In this document: in pieces, positions 1 to 5,921 of the stretch
Layout: every line of letters starts with the position of its first letter
Numbering within the stretch: the first letter of the stretch is position 1
Assembly (NCBI GenBank): GCA_937858775.1
Contig: CALLYX010000116.1
Location: forward strand, 1 to 7,344
Reading direction: 5' to 3'
DNA length: 7,344 nt
From: an uncultured bacterium
Lineage (GTDB): Bacteria > Auribacterota > Tritonobacteria > UBA1439
Program-made: the position numbers and the translations under genes
The notes under the pieces: model-generated
The model's input: only the letters and a program-made list of their open reading frames with translations
Told to the model about the DNA's origin: nothing
Databases searched by the model: none

Positions 1-387
1 GGGCGGGGGAGGATCCTCCTCACGCGCCGCGCCGACAACGGCCGCTGGTGCCTCCCGGGCGGGCACGTCGATCCCGGGGAAACCGTGGCCGAGTCGTGCG
101 CCCGGGAGGTCCTCGAGGAGACGGGGCTGAAGGTGCGGCCGACACGGCTCATCGGCGTCTACGGCGACCCGGACTGGGTCGTGGACTACGGCGACGGGAA
201 GCACCACCAGATCGTCGCCCTTTGCCTCGAGGCCGAGCGCGAGGGAGGGGAACCGGGGCCGAGCGGCGAGACGCTCGCGAGCGGCTTCTTCTCCATCGGC
301 GAGATCGCCGGGATGGACGTGATGGAGCACCACCGCGAGCGCATCGCCGACGCCCTCGCCGGCGCCCCGGGCGCGTTCATCCGATAG
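1..387 (+). CDS. NUDIX hydrolase, 5'-truncated
   Basis: The reading frame is open from base 1 and ends with TAG at 385-387, so 128 residues are visible and the N-terminus lies outside the window. It shows a complete Nudix box (G-x5-E-x7-REVLEETGL, preceded by WCLPGG), which binds the divalent metal used to hydrolyse nucleoside diphosphates linked to another moiety. After the box come GVYGDPDWVV, a glycine/glutamate-rich loop, the segment GFFSIGEI and a terminal arginine. This layout is common in the ADP-ribose pyrophosphatase / MutT-like hydrolases of about 150-160 residues, so perhaps 20-40 residues are missing. ATG- or GTG-initiated starts inside the window (for example at 85) would cut the Nudix box and are rejected. 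The exact substrate cannot be told. It points towards the tRNA but shows no functional link with the sugar genes downstream. Confidence 0.93.
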   Translation, partial: GRGRILLTRRADNGRWCLPGGHVDPGETVAESCAREVLEETGLKVRPTRLIGVYGDPDWVVDYGDGKHHQIVALCLEAEREGGEPGPSGETLASGFFSIGEIAGMDVMEHHRERIADALAGAPGAFIR

Positions 388-405
388 GGGGAATTGAGCG
401 GGGTG

Positions 406-435
406 TTGATGCCGACGGGCGCGACATGGCATACT
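406..435 (+). promoter_or_regulatory. Putative sigma-70-type promoter for the tRNA
   Basis: A TTGATG box at 406-411 and a CATACT box at 430-435 are 18 nt apart. The second is preceded by TGG, giving an extended -10 element. Initiation would fall near 442, just before the tRNA at 450. The boxes match consensus only partly, but they sit in a relatively AT-containing patch of a GC-rich window and in the right place. The downstream aminotransferase gene may also depend on this promoter. Confidence 0.4.
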
Positions 436-449
436 ATCCCCGTGCACAT

Positions 450-526
450 GGCGGTGTAGCTCAGCTGGTCAGAGCAGCGGAATCATAATCCGCGTGTCGT
501 AGGTTCGACTCCTACCACCGCCACCA
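450..526 (+). tRNA. tRNA with CAT anticodon, probably elongator tRNA-Met
   Basis: The full cloverleaf can be drawn. The acceptor stem GGCGGTG (450-456) pairs with CACCGCC (516-522). The D stem GCTC (459-462) pairs with GAGC (472-475). The anticodon stem GCGGA (477-481) pairs with TCCGC (489-493). The T stem GTAGG (499-503) pairs with CCTAC (511-515) around the loop TTCGACT. The anticodon loop ATCATAA carries CAT at 484-486. The discriminator base is A (523) and CCA is encoded (524-526). The paired first base (G1-C72) excludes an initiator tRNA, which carries an unpaired 1-72. CAT also occurs in tRNA-Ile2, where the C is modified to lysidine. The overall sequence resembles elongator Met more, but Ile2 cannot be fully excluded by eye. 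Confidence 0.93.
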
Positions 527-548
527 TCGCCGTCACGGTCCGGAACAG

Positions 549-1697
549 ATGAGAAAATCCTTCCTCGTCTTCGGAAGCCCCCTGATCGAAGAGCCCGAGA
601 TCGCCGAGGTCGCGGAGTGCCTCCGATCCGGCTGGATCTCCACCGGCCCCCGCGTCGGGAGGTTCGAGGAGATGTTCCGCGAATACTCCGGCGCCGGATA
701 CGCCAGGGCCCTCTCCTCCTGCACCGCCGGCCTCCACCTCTCCATGCTCGTCGCCGGGATCAAGGCGGGCGACGAGGTGATCACCACGCCGATGACGTTC
801 GTCGCCACGGCCAACGTCATCACGCACGTCGGGGCGGTCCCGGTCTTCGCCGACGTGGACCGCGAGACGATGAACATAGACCCGGAGGAGATCCGCCGGA
901 GGCTCACCCCGCGGACCCGCGCGATCATACCCGTGCACCTCGCCGGACGCCCGTGCGCCATGGACCCGATCCTTGAGATCGCCCGCGAGCGCGGCCTCGT
1001 GGTCATCGAGGACGCCGCGCACGCGATCGAGTCGGTCTACCGCGGGAGGAAGGTCGGCTCGATCGGCGACCTGACCTGCTTCTCGTTCTACGTGACGAAG
1101 AATATCGTCACCGGCGAGGGGGGAATGGTCACGACCGATAATCCCGAGTGGGCGGAGAGGATCGAGATGTACGGCCTCCACGGCCTGAACAAGGGCGCGT
1201 GGCGGCGCTACACGGACGACGGCTTCAAGCATTACGAGGTGGTATACCCCGGCTACAAGTACAACATGACGGACATGCAGGCGGCCCTCGGGATCCACCA
1301 GCTTCCCAGGATCGGCCGCTACCTCAAGCGCCGGGAGGAGATCTGGAGGCGCTACGACGAGGCGTTCCGCGACCTGCCCCTCATCCTCCCGGCCCCGGCG
1401 GATCCGCACACCGTCCACGCCCGCCACCTGTACACGCCCCTCGTCGACACGGACGCCGCGGGGAAGGGCCGGGACGAGGTCCAGCGGGCGCTCCACCGGG
1501 AGAATATCGGCACCGGGATCCACTTCGTGGCCGCGCACCTCCACCGATACTACAGGGAGCGGTACGGCTGCCGGCGCGGCGATTTTCCGAACGCGGAGTT
1601 CATCTCCGACCGGACCATCTCCCTCCCCCTCTCGGCGAAGCTCACGGACGACGACGTGGAGGACGTGGTGGGGGCGGTGCGGAAGGTGCTGTCGTAA
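549..1697 (+). CDS. DegT/DnrJ/EryC1/StrS family PLP sugar aminotransferase, ArnB-like
   Basis: This 382-residue protein is a PLP-dependent aminotransferase of the DegT/DnrJ/EryC1/StrS family, which converts nucleotide 4-keto- (or 3-keto-) sugars to amino sugars using glutamate. It is close in length to E. coli ArnB (379). Landmarks are SGWISTGP (27-34), SSCTAGLH near 57-63, EDAAHA (154-159, with Asp155 expected to contact the pyridine nitrogen), FSFYVTKN with the expected Schiff-base Lys184, GYKYNMTDMQAALG (235-248), and the ArnB-like stretch GTGIHFVAAH followed by RYYRERY (about 321-339). The C-terminal ISLPLSAKLTDDDV also follows ArnB. The start has only a short GGA at 542-544 as a ribosome site, and no better start is seen. 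It lies 22 nt after the tRNA and converges on the acetyltransferase gene with a 37-nt gap. The sugar is unknown; WecE- or PglE-like roles are alternatives. Confidence 0.92.
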   Translation: MRKSFLVFGSPLIEEPEIAEVAECLRSGWISTGPRVGRFEEMFREYSGAGYARALSSCTAGLHLSMLVAGIKAGDEVITTPMTFVATANVITHVGAVPVFADVDRETMNIDPEEIRRRLTPRTRAIIPVHLAGRPCAMDPILEIARERGLVVIEDAAHAIESVYRGRKVGSIGDLTCFSFYVTKNIVTGEGGMVTTDNPEWAERIEMYGLHGLNKGAWRRYTDDGFKHYEVVYPGYKYNMTDMQAALGIHQLPRIGRYLKRREEIWRRYDEAFRDLPLILPAPADPHTVHARHLYTPLVDTDAAGKGRDEVQRALHRENIGTGIHFVAAHLHRYYRERYGCRRGDFPNAEFISDRTISLPLSAKLTDDDVEDVVGAVRKVLS

Positions 1698-1710
1698 TGG
1701 CCTGGGGGGC

Positions 1711-1734
1711 GCCCGTTCCCGCCGCGGGATGGGC
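1711..1734. terminator. Hairpin between convergent genes, possible bidirectional terminator
   Basis: Positions 1711-1719 can pair with 1726-1734 (9 bp including two G-T wobbles) around a 6-nt loop. It lies within the 37-nt gap between the stop codons of the two convergent genes and directly abuts the stop of the minus-strand gene. No T tract follows on either strand, so intrinsic termination is uncertain. It may simply protect 3' ends. Confidence 0.3.
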
Positions 1735-2778
1735 TCAGGTCCGCCCTGCGGCGTTATCGGGACGCGCCACCCCTCCCGCGCGGGGCGAGGGTTCGGTCCC
1801 GGGCGGGGGGGCTTGCCCCAGCCAGGCGTGGAAGGTGTACTTCGCGCGGGCGTACTCGAAGTTGAGCTTCTGGTAGATTCGGACGATGTTGACGTTGTTG
1901 ATCTGCGTCTCGAAATCCTGCATGTCGTAGCGGTGCATCCCCTCCCGCATCGCCTCCTCGATGATCGCCGCGTACGCCCCGAACCCCTCCTGCGTGCAGC
2001 CGCCGAGCCCGCCGCCCACGCACCTCACCCCCGTCGCCTCGAGGAGGTCCTGCTTCAACCGGTAACCCAGGAAACCGACCACCTTCCCCTTCCGCTCCGC
2101 GACGATGATCGTCTCCGCGACGCCGCCGTCGAGGAGTCTCTCCGCCCACGCCCGGTAGAGTCGGTCGGCCGCCTCGCGGGGGAGGCGCGGGTCGGCGTGG
2201 TAGCGGCCGATGAAGCCCTTGTACGCCTCGTCGGCGACGGCAAGGACGGCGTCGTGGTCCTCGGGCGCGTAGAGGCGCGTCTTGAAGAGGTATTTTCCGT
2301 GCCCGAGCTCCTGGCGGCGGGGGATGAAGATGTAGGTGACGATCGTGTCGACGAGGTAGAACCCCGCCCCCTCGAGGCAGTGCACGAGGGCCAGGTCGTC
2401 CGCGTCCGCCCTGACGTTCAGGTGGACGATGCCGTCCGCGCGGCACGCGGCGAGGATCGCCTCTATGAGCGCCCCGATTGAGGAACGGTCCCCGCGGCCG
2501 GCGCCGGGGTGGACGAAGAGGGGGATATGGCCCATCGCGATGCCGAAGATCCCGGAGTCCCAGGGCAGGGGGCGGAGCGCGGCGATGGCGCGTATTCTCC
2601 CCCCCTCCTCGGCCACGAGGACCCGCCCGTCACGGGCGCAGCCGGGGAGCTTGTGGAGGAGGTACGCGGCCTGTTTCTCGCGGTTGACGAGGCGGTAGCG
2701 GCGCAGGTCGCCGTACGGGTACGCCGCGAAGAGCTCCATGACGGCCCCCTCGTCGGCGGGGCTGTATTCCCTGATCAC
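1735..2778 (-). CDS. WecD-like double-GNAT acetyltransferase
   Basis: This 347-residue protein has the two-part layout of WecD (TDP-fucosamine acetyltransferase). The N-terminal half carries LPWDSGIFG (71-79), corresponding to the WecD-like W-(D/E)-x-x-FFG signature, and ends with a degenerate GNAT fold finishing in LEGAGF (135-140). The C-terminal half is a second GNAT domain (about 165-320), with FIGRYHADP then LYRAWAERL, the strand VVGFLGYRL, and the acyl-CoA-domain end NNVNIVRIYQKLNFEYA. Such enzymes N-acylate 4-amino-sugar nucleotides. The start is GTG at 2778, overlapping the glycosyltransferase stop as GTGA, with GGAG 4 nt upstream. The frame stays open far upstream, but that part is a shadow of the glycosyltransferase. 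The last ~27 residues are Pro/Gly/Ala-rich and look dispensable. The pairing with a sugar aminotransferase nearby supports an amino-sugar role, but the donor and acceptor are inferred. Confidence 0.85.
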   Translation of the reverse strand: MIREYSPADEGAVMELFAAYPYGDLRRYRLVNREKQAAYLLHKLPGCARDGRVLVAEEGGRIRAIAALRPLPWDSGIFGIAMGHIPLFVHPGAGRGDRSSIGALIEAILAACRADGIVHLNVRADADDLALVHCLEGAGFYLVDTIVTYIFIPRRQELGHGKYLFKTRLYAPEDHDAVLAVADEAYKGFIGRYHADPRLPREAADRLYRAWAERLLDGGVAETIIVAERKGKVVGFLGYRLKQDLLEATGVRCVGGGLGGCTQEGFGAYAAIIEEAMREGMHRYDMQDFETQINNVNIVRIYQKLNFEYARAKYTFHAWLGQAPPPGTEPSPRAGGVARPDNAAGRT

Positions 2779-3734
2779 GCTTCTCCCCCCTTCCCGGCGT
2801 GGACCGCCCGGACGGCGTAGAAGGGGAGGTTGTTCTGCCGGCGGTAGATCCGTATGATGAACTCGCCGAGGAGGCCGAGCACCATGAGCTGCAGCCCCAC
2901 CACGACGGCCAGGAATATCAGCGCCTGCGCGCGGTTCCCGGGCGACGTCCCGACGAGGATCCGCAGCAGCGTGTAGGCGACGCCCGAGGCGACGCCGAGG
3001 GCGAAGAGCCCGGTGCCGGCGAGACCCACCTTCTGGAACGGCCTGCGGCTGAAGTTGGTGACGAAGTCGAGGGCGAGTTCGAACAGGTCCTGGGTGGAGT
3101 AGCCGGAGCGCCCTCCGATGCGCGGGCGGTGCGCCACCTCGACCTCGGCCGTCGAGCGGGAGAGCCTCACCCCGAGCGGCTTCAGGAAGCGCCTCATCTC
3201 GCCGTAGCGGGGGAGCTGCCGGGCGAGCGCGCTCGTCAGCGCCCCGGCGGGGCAGCCCCAGTCGCGCAGCCGGACGCCGGTCATGCGGCCGACGAGGATG
3301 TTGAAGAGCCGGGAGGGGAGGGTGCGGAGGACGAACGAATCCGCCCTCCCCACGCGGACGCCGCTCACCAGGTCGTGCCCCTCGCGGAGCTTCCCGAGGA
3401 GCGGCGCGATCTCCCCGGGGGGAATCTGGAGATCGGAGTCGAGCGTGACGATCGAGTCTCCGGAGGCCGCCTCGAATCCGGCGCACAGCGCCGCGTGCTG
3501 GCCGTAGTTCCGGTCGAGTTCCACGACCGTCACGCGCGCGTCGCCGCGAACGAGGGGGAGGAGCTCCGCGAGCGTGCCGTCGGAGCTCCCGTCGTCCACG
3601 AAGACGATCTCCCACGCCGCGCACTCCGCCGGGGATATCTTCTCGAGGGACGCGCGGACGGCCCGGAGGCACTCCCCGACGATCGCCTCGTCGTTGTGGA
3701 GGGGGATGACCACGGACAGCTTCGACGGTCCCAT
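2775..3734 (-). CDS. Family 2 glycosyltransferase, ArnC-like, membrane-anchored
   Basis: This 319-residue protein matches polyprenyl-phosphate sugar transferases such as ArnC (322 residues) and dolichyl-phosphate mannose synthase. The GT-A domain shows SVVIPLHN (7-14), VDDGSSDGT (46-54), DRNYGQHAALCAGF (74-87) and the DxD-type LDSDLQ (98-103), then DWGC near 158-161 and GGRSGYS (207-213). Two hydrophobic segments follow (about 236-260 and 271-297), the second ending in LGEFIIRIYRR, as expected for this group. The likely reaction is transfer of a sugar, here perhaps an acylated amino sugar, from a nucleotide to undecaprenyl phosphate on the cytoplasmic face. The start at 3734 is chosen because GGAG lies 8 nt upstream. 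The ATG at 3740 would leave only 2 nt. A longer frame to 4109 enters the divergent gene and is rejected. It is followed with a 4-bp overlap by the acetyltransferase. Confidence 0.92.
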   Translation of the reverse strand: MGPSKLSVVIPLHNDEAIVGECLRAVRASLEKISPAECAAWEIVFVDDGSSDGTLAELLPLVRGDARVTVVELDRNYGQHAALCAGFEAASGDSIVTLDSDLQIPPGEIAPLLGKLREGHDLVSGVRVGRADSFVLRTLPSRLFNILVGRMTGVRLRDWGCPAGALTSALARQLPRYGEMRRFLKPLGVRLSRSTAEVEVAHRPRIGGRSGYSTQDLFELALDFVTNFSRRPFQKVGLAGTGLFALGVASGVAYTLLRILVGTSPGNRAQALIFLAVVVGLQLMVLGLLGEFIIRIYRRQNNLPFYAVRAVHAGKGGEA

Positions 3735-3740
3735 TCTCAT

Positions 3741-3746
3741 CTCTCC
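3741..3746 (-). promoter_or_regulatory. Ribosome binding site of the glycosyltransferase gene
   Basis: On the minus strand the sequence reads GGAGAG. Its GGAG core is 8 nt before the ATG at 3734 and only 2 nt before the ATG at 3740, so it favours the downstream start by two codons. Confidence 0.6.
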
Positions 3747-3759
3747 GCGCGCGGATGGA

Positions 3760-3788
3760 ATGATAGTACATGGCCCCCGGCGCGGCAA
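3760..3788 (-). promoter_or_regulatory. Putative sigma-70-type promoter of the glycosyltransferase-acetyltransferase operon
   Basis: On the minus strand there is a -35-like TTGCCG (3788-3783), a 17-nt spacer, and a -10-like TATCAT (3765-3760, five of six consensus bases). Transcription would start near 3753, leaving a leader of about 20 nt with the ribosome site. The position just before the operon and the ideal spacer make this the best promoter candidate in the window. Confidence 0.5.
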
Positions 3789-3816
3789 GGCCATTCCCGC
3801 CATGCGGTTCGCCTGC

Positions 3817-3833
3817 TCCACCTGAGGGGTGGA
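3817..3833. repeat. Short inverted repeat in the divergent promoter region
   Basis: TCCACC (3817-3822) and GGTGGA (3828-3833) form a perfect 6-bp inverted repeat around 5 nt. It lies between the two outward promoters, roughly 30 bp upstream of the minus-strand -35 box, so it could be a regulator site. The dyad is short and may be chance. Confidence 0.25.
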
Positions 3834-3903
3834 CCGGTTTCGAAGGCGGAGCCCGTGGAGGACCCGGCCCCTGTTGCATCTGGAGGGCGGCGCCGCGATG
3901 GTG

Positions 3904-3909
3904 TAAAAT
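3904..3909 (+). promoter_or_regulatory. Putative -10 box for the GT-C / radical SAM operon
   Basis: TAAAAT (five of six consensus bases) stands out in GC-rich surroundings 41 nt before the GT-C start codon. At 17-nt spacing the upstream hexamer is TGGAGG, a poor -35. TTGCAT at 3874-3879 is too far (24 nt). The promoter could depend on an activator or another sigma factor. Confidence 0.35.
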
Positions 3910-3918
3910 ACGGTCTCT

Positions 3919-3937
3919 GCGGGGCGGCGCGCCCCGC
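3919..3937 (+). promoter_or_regulatory. Strong GC hairpin in the 5' leader of the GT-C gene
   Basis: GCGGGGCG (3919-3926) pairs perfectly with CGCCCCGC (3930-3937) around a 3-nt loop. It lies between the -10 box and the AAAGG ribosome site (3941-3945, 5 nt before the ATG). It would form at or near the 5' end of the transcript, where it could protect the mRNA or limit ribosome access. There is no T run after it, so it is not a classic terminator. Confidence 0.45.
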
Positions 3938-3950
3938 GCGAAAGGCGGAC

Positions 3951-5921
3951 ATGCATCTTCGTTCCCCCCGGGCGAGAACGGCGGCTGCCGCCGCGGCGGT
4001 TTTCGCCGTCTTCCTCGCGATCTACGCCCGCACGATGCTCCCCTGCGTCGGCGGGTACGGCGACAGTTCCAAGTTTCAGTTCGTAGGGGAGGTCAGGGGT
4101 CTCCCGCACCCCACGGGATTCCCCCTCTATCTCGCGCTGAACCGGGCGGTCTCCCGCGTCCCGGCAGGCAGCCTGGCCGCGCGCGTGAGCGCCATCTCCG
4201 CCGCCTGCGGCGCCCTGACGCTCGCGGCCATCTCGGTCCTCGGCTCCCTCCTCACAGGATCCGTCCCCGCCGGCCTCCTCTCGGCCGCCGTTCTCGGGAC
4301 GCTCCCGCTCTTCTGGTCGTCCGCCCTCATCCCCGAGGTCTACACGCTGAACGCCCTCATGCTCTCCTCGGCCGCCCTCTTCCTGGCTGCGTGGATGAAG
4401 GGCGGGCGGCGGGCGGCGCTATACCTGTCGTGGGCGTTCTTCTGCGCGGGGGCGGGCAACCACCCGTCGATCGCGGCGTTCCTCCCCGCGTTCCTCGCCG
4501 TCGCCTTTTCCGGGAAGGGCGGGGTCTCCGTACGGTGGCGCGATCTGCCGCCGATGGCGGCGATCGCCGCGGCCGGCGCGGCCCAATACCTGCTCATACT
4601 CGCCTGGTCGCGCGGCGACACCCCTTACATAGAGGGGCGCGTGGATGGGGTCGCCGGGCTCATCCGGCACGCCCTCGGGGGCGGATACACCGTAAACTAC
4701 TTCCCGGTCGCCCTCCGCACGATACTCACCACGCACGTCCGCCTCTACGCGTCCGCGATGGGGAGCCAGTTCGGGCCGGCCGGCGTCGCCCTCGCCGCGC
4801 TGGGGGCCGCCTGGCTCGCCCTGAACAACCGCCGCTTCCTCCTATTCCTTGCCGTGCTCTGGGCCGGCCAGCTCTTCCTCTCCCTCCCCTCCGTGACGGT
4901 CGAGACGCCGGTCTACTTCGTCCCATCGTGCGTGACCGCGTCGATTCTCGCAGGATGCGCGCTGCCGCTCGTCGAGCGGGCCGCGGGGAGGCGGGGGGCG
5001 CGGCTCGCCTTCGCGTGCGCGATCGCGCTTCTCGCCGCCCGGGCGGCGCGGACGGGTGCTCACGCCGACCTGAGCCGGATGCGTTTCTACGACGCGTTCA
5101 CGGACGAGGTTCTGGGCGCCCTCCCCCCGTCGAGCATCCTCCTCTCCCCCAACTACCAGTGGACGGAGGCGTACCTATACAAGCTCCTCGGGGAGGGGGC
5201 TCGGCGGGGCGACCGGATCTTCATCCTGAACAACTGGGGCCCGGCGAAGGTCCCGGCCTATCGGCGGGGAAGGGAGATCGAATTCCACCTGTACCGCCCC
5301 GCCGCCGATCCCGTCCCCCCCTTGCGCGTTTTTTTTCAGGCGCAGTCCGGGCGGGATCCGCGGCTCGCGCAATTCCGTAGATACGGGGAGGGGTTGGCGC
5401 CGCTCGTGCGGCACGGATGCGCGGAGCTGGACCGGCTCCGCTCGGGGGGGAAGGGCCGCCTCGTCCTCGTCTCCGCGAAAGACGAGGGCGCCCCGATCTG
5501 CTCCGACGCCGCGTTCGACCTGCTCCTCTCGCTCGGGCTCAAGCCCCGCTCCTCCGGGGGGCTGCGCTGGGGGTGGAGCAGCGCGGCGGCGGTGGTCGTC
5601 GAGGACGGATCCGCCCGGGGGGTCGTCCGAAACTCCTTCGGGCGGAGCTCCATCTCCCTCCGGAAAGGCGAGGCGGTGGGGGGGGCGGGGATCCCATCCC
5701 CCGCGGAGATCGAGATCGAGAGTTCCCCGCTCGGAAGGGGAGACAGGAGCCGCATACGCGTCAACGGCCGGCTGGCCAGTCTCGGCGACCGGGGGGTGAA
5801 TGTCGTCATGCTGGACGTCGCGACCGGGGCCGTGGAGGACGCGCGGAACTACACGTGCGGCGACCTGAGCGGGATGAACGACGCGGCGGTCTACGAGATC
5901 GTCCCGGGGGGCGCGCGATGA
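3951..5921 (+). CDS. DUF2723 (TMEM260-like) GT-C membrane protein with C-terminal ILEI/FAM3-like module
   Basis: This 656-residue protein begins with DUF2723 features: a first membrane helix (about 10-26), YARTMLP, GGYGDSSKFQF (34-44), LPHPTGFPLYLALNR (51-65) and IPEVYTLNALML (127-138). Further hydrophobic segments run to about 362. DUF2723 proteins are GT-C-type and include TMEM260, a protein O-mannosyltransferase, so transfer of a lipid-linked sugar outside the membrane is likely but unproven. A soluble part follows (about 375-450, including ALPPSSILLSPNYQW). Residues about 485-656 resemble the ILEI/FAM3 domain (also the stem of POMGNT1): GRLVLVSAKDEGAP, LLSLGLK and LRWGWSS come first, then SRIRVNG, DRGVNVVMLDVATGAV. 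This is the reverse of the usual order. The start at 3951 has AAAGG 5 nt upstream. The frame is open to 2799, but that extension only mirrors the opposite gene. It overlaps the radical SAM gene as ATGA. Confidence 0.82.
   Translation: MHLRSPRARTAAAAAAVFAVFLAIYARTMLPCVGGYGDSSKFQFVGEVRGLPHPTGFPLYLALNRAVSRVPAGSLAARVSAISAACGALTLAAISVLGSLLTGSVPAGLLSAAVLGTLPLFWSSALIPEVYTLNALMLSSAALFLAAWMKGGRRAALYLSWAFFCAGAGNHPSIAAFLPAFLAVAFSGKGGVSVRWRDLPPMAAIAAAGAAQYLLILAWSRGDTPYIEGRVDGVAGLIRHALGGGYTVNYFPVALRTILTTHVRLYASAMGSQFGPAGVALAALGAAWLALNNRRFLLFLAVLWAGQLFLSLPSVTVETPVYFVPSCVTASILAGCALPLVERAAGRRGARLAFACAIALLAARAARTGAHADLSRMRFYDAFTDEVLGALPPSSILLSPNYQWTEAYLYKLLGEGARRGDRIFILNNWGPAKVPAYRRGREIEFHLYRPAADPVPPLRVFFQAQSGRDPRLAQFRRYGEGLAPLVRHGCAELDRLRSGGKGRLVLVSAKDEGAPICSDAAFDLLLSLGLKPRSSGGLRWGWSSAAAVVVEDGSARGVVRNSFGRSSISLRKGEAVGGAGIPSPAEIEIESSPLGRGDRSRIRVNGRLASLGDRGVNVVMLDVATGAVEDARNYTCGDLSGMNDAAVYEIVPGGAR
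5329..5336 (+). repeat. T8 homopolymer inside the GT-C gene
   Basis: Eight T in a row code for part of Val-Phe-Phe (residues about 460-462), a few bases after a run of seven C (5315-5321). Such a tract is unusual in this GC-rich gene, where Phe is otherwise mostly TTC, and could allow slippage. Confidence 0.6.

Noticed and set aside
48..488. Plus-strand open frame of 146 codons over the NUDIX gene and into the tRNA
   Set aside because: It is a frame-shifted, Arg/Gly-rich reading of the NUDIX gene that ends inside the tRNA gene.
505..526. Possible integration (att) site at the tRNA 3' end marking an island border
   Set aside because: No integrase gene and no second copy of the tRNA 3' end were seen in the window.
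483..1544. Minus-strand open frame of 353 codons opposite the aminotransferase gene
   Set aside because: It mirrors a well-supported gene in GC-rich DNA and reads into the antisense of the tRNA. Its composition is Val/Arg/Asp/Gly-rich with no domain features.
1729..2481. Plus-strand open frame of 250 codons opposite the acetyltransferase
   Set aside because: It is the complementary reading of the GNAT gene and shows no motif or ribosome site of its own.
2779..3879. Upstream extension of the acetyltransferase frame to give 714 residues
   Set aside because: The extension is an out-of-frame reading of the glycosyltransferase gene, nearly all Arg/Pro/Gly. The GTG at 2778 with GGAG upstream is the sensible start.
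2799..3950. Upstream extension of the GT-C frame to give a protein of 1040 residues
   Set aside because: The extra part runs opposite the glycosyltransferase gene, is rich in charged residues and lacks domain features. The DUF2723 start with ribosome site is at 3951.
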